Assembly: GCF_018128065.1 (NCBI RefSeq)
Contig: NZ_CP072360.1
Location: forward strand, 1,492,501-1,556,500
Source of the DNA: Prevotella melaninogenica
GTDB taxonomy: Bacteria > Bacteroidota > Bacteroidia > Bacteroidales > Bacteroidaceae
DNA: 64,000 bases
Direction: 5' to 3'
The translations under genes and the position numbers were made by a program. Each line of letters starts with the position of its first letter. Position 1 is the first letter of the stretch. This document shows, piece by piece, positions 63,927-64,000 of the stretch. The notes under the pieces were generated by a model. It did no database searches. It saw only the letters and a program-made list of their open reading frames with translations, and had not been told where the DNA came from.

Positions 63927-64000
63927 TTACCAGCCATCTCGCTTCCGTACCATTTCATCTATCTCTTCCCGAAGGAAAAGCAATCGACCGTTAGCCTTGA
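63927..64000 (-). CDS. Helix-turn-helix (excisionase-like) protein, C-terminal end only
   Basis: Only the last 24 codons are in the window: KANGRLLFLREEIDEMVRK then RDGW. This is the usual end of the short MerR/excisionase-type helix-turn-helix proteins of Bacteroidetes ICEs (the GRLLFLREEID recognition wing and helix). The start is outside the window. It probably belongs to the ICE regulatory or excision set. Confidence 0.75.
   Translation of the reverse strand, partial: KANGRLLFLREEIDEMVRKRDGW

Larger units (their letters stand above)
9241..64000. mobile_element. CTnDOT-type integrative conjugative element (right end beyond window)
   Basis: The region carries a tyrosine recombinase, the full set of Bacteroidetes transfer genes except traP, mobA-mobB-mobC, lysozyme, PcfK/PcfJ, DUF1896, DUF3945, topB and the large methylase-helicase, which together define this class of ICE. 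Nested within it are an IS21-family element, a second recombinase module and two cargo blocks. The left boundary is placed after the tRNA only approximately: no attachment-site repeat could be matched because the right end is not in the window. Confidence 0.75.

Overview
The window looks like a member of the Bacteroidales, most likely Prevotella or a close relative. Promoters follow the Bacteroidetes pattern (TTTG, about 19 bp, then TAnnTTTG), the proteins are of Bacteroidetes type, and a CTnDOT-style conjugative transfer system fills the middle. The genus is inference; the phylum is well supported.

Layout. Positions 1 to about 9.2 kb are chromosomal: a partial Mrp/ApbC ATPase, a small conserved gene, an IS1634-family insertion with a nonsense codon, a NimA-like flavin-binding protein, an HI0933-type flavoprotein, a SMI1/KNR4-like gene beside a decaying minus-strand cluster, and an internally deleted IS1380-family element. 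A tRNA-Ser(TGA) with its own promoter and terminator lies at 9155-9239. From just after it to the window end (and beyond) is an integrative conjugative element (ICE). It holds a tyrosine recombinase, DUF1896, PcfK and PcfJ genes, a methyltransferase cargo gene, then a long minus-strand transfer operon running from traA at 28.8 kb down to traQ and a lysozyme at 16.3 kb. A divergent plus-strand mobilization set (mobA, mobB relaxase, mobC coupling protein) follows. An extended inverted repeat ahead of mobA is a candidate oriT.

From 33.2 to 52.7 kb the element is a patchwork. It contains a GC-rich 1229-residue repeat-built surface protein with a small companion peptide, a membrane-anchored LuxR-type regulator, a truncated DUF3945 gene ending inside an IS21-family element, and a second tyrosine recombinase with a zinc-finger/excisionase-like gene. 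Next comes a cargo block (small peptide, frameshifted lipoprotein, PI-PLC-like lipoprotein, ICMT-like membrane methyltransferase) bounded by 24-bp near-identical direct repeats. From 52.7 kb the ICE backbone resumes with a second, complete DUF3945 gene, topB, a 2072-residue methylase/helicase, an Abi-family gene and the end of a helix-turn-helix gene.

How it works together: MobA/MobB probably nick and bind oriT, MobC couples the DNA to the TraA-TraQ channel, the lysozyme opens the cell wall, and TopB with the large helicase handles the transferred DNA. The integrase at 9.5 kb would move the element. Several parts show rearrangement: a degraded lysozyme-traN relic upstream of the tra operon, two diverged DUF3945 copies, no visible target duplication around the IS21 element, and no traP gene between traO and traQ. 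The strongest novel leads are the 46.5-52.5 kb repeat-bounded cargo cassette with its peptide gene, three 18-bp dyads spaced exactly 22 bp apart upstream of traI, and structured leaders ahead of the nim-like and abi genes.
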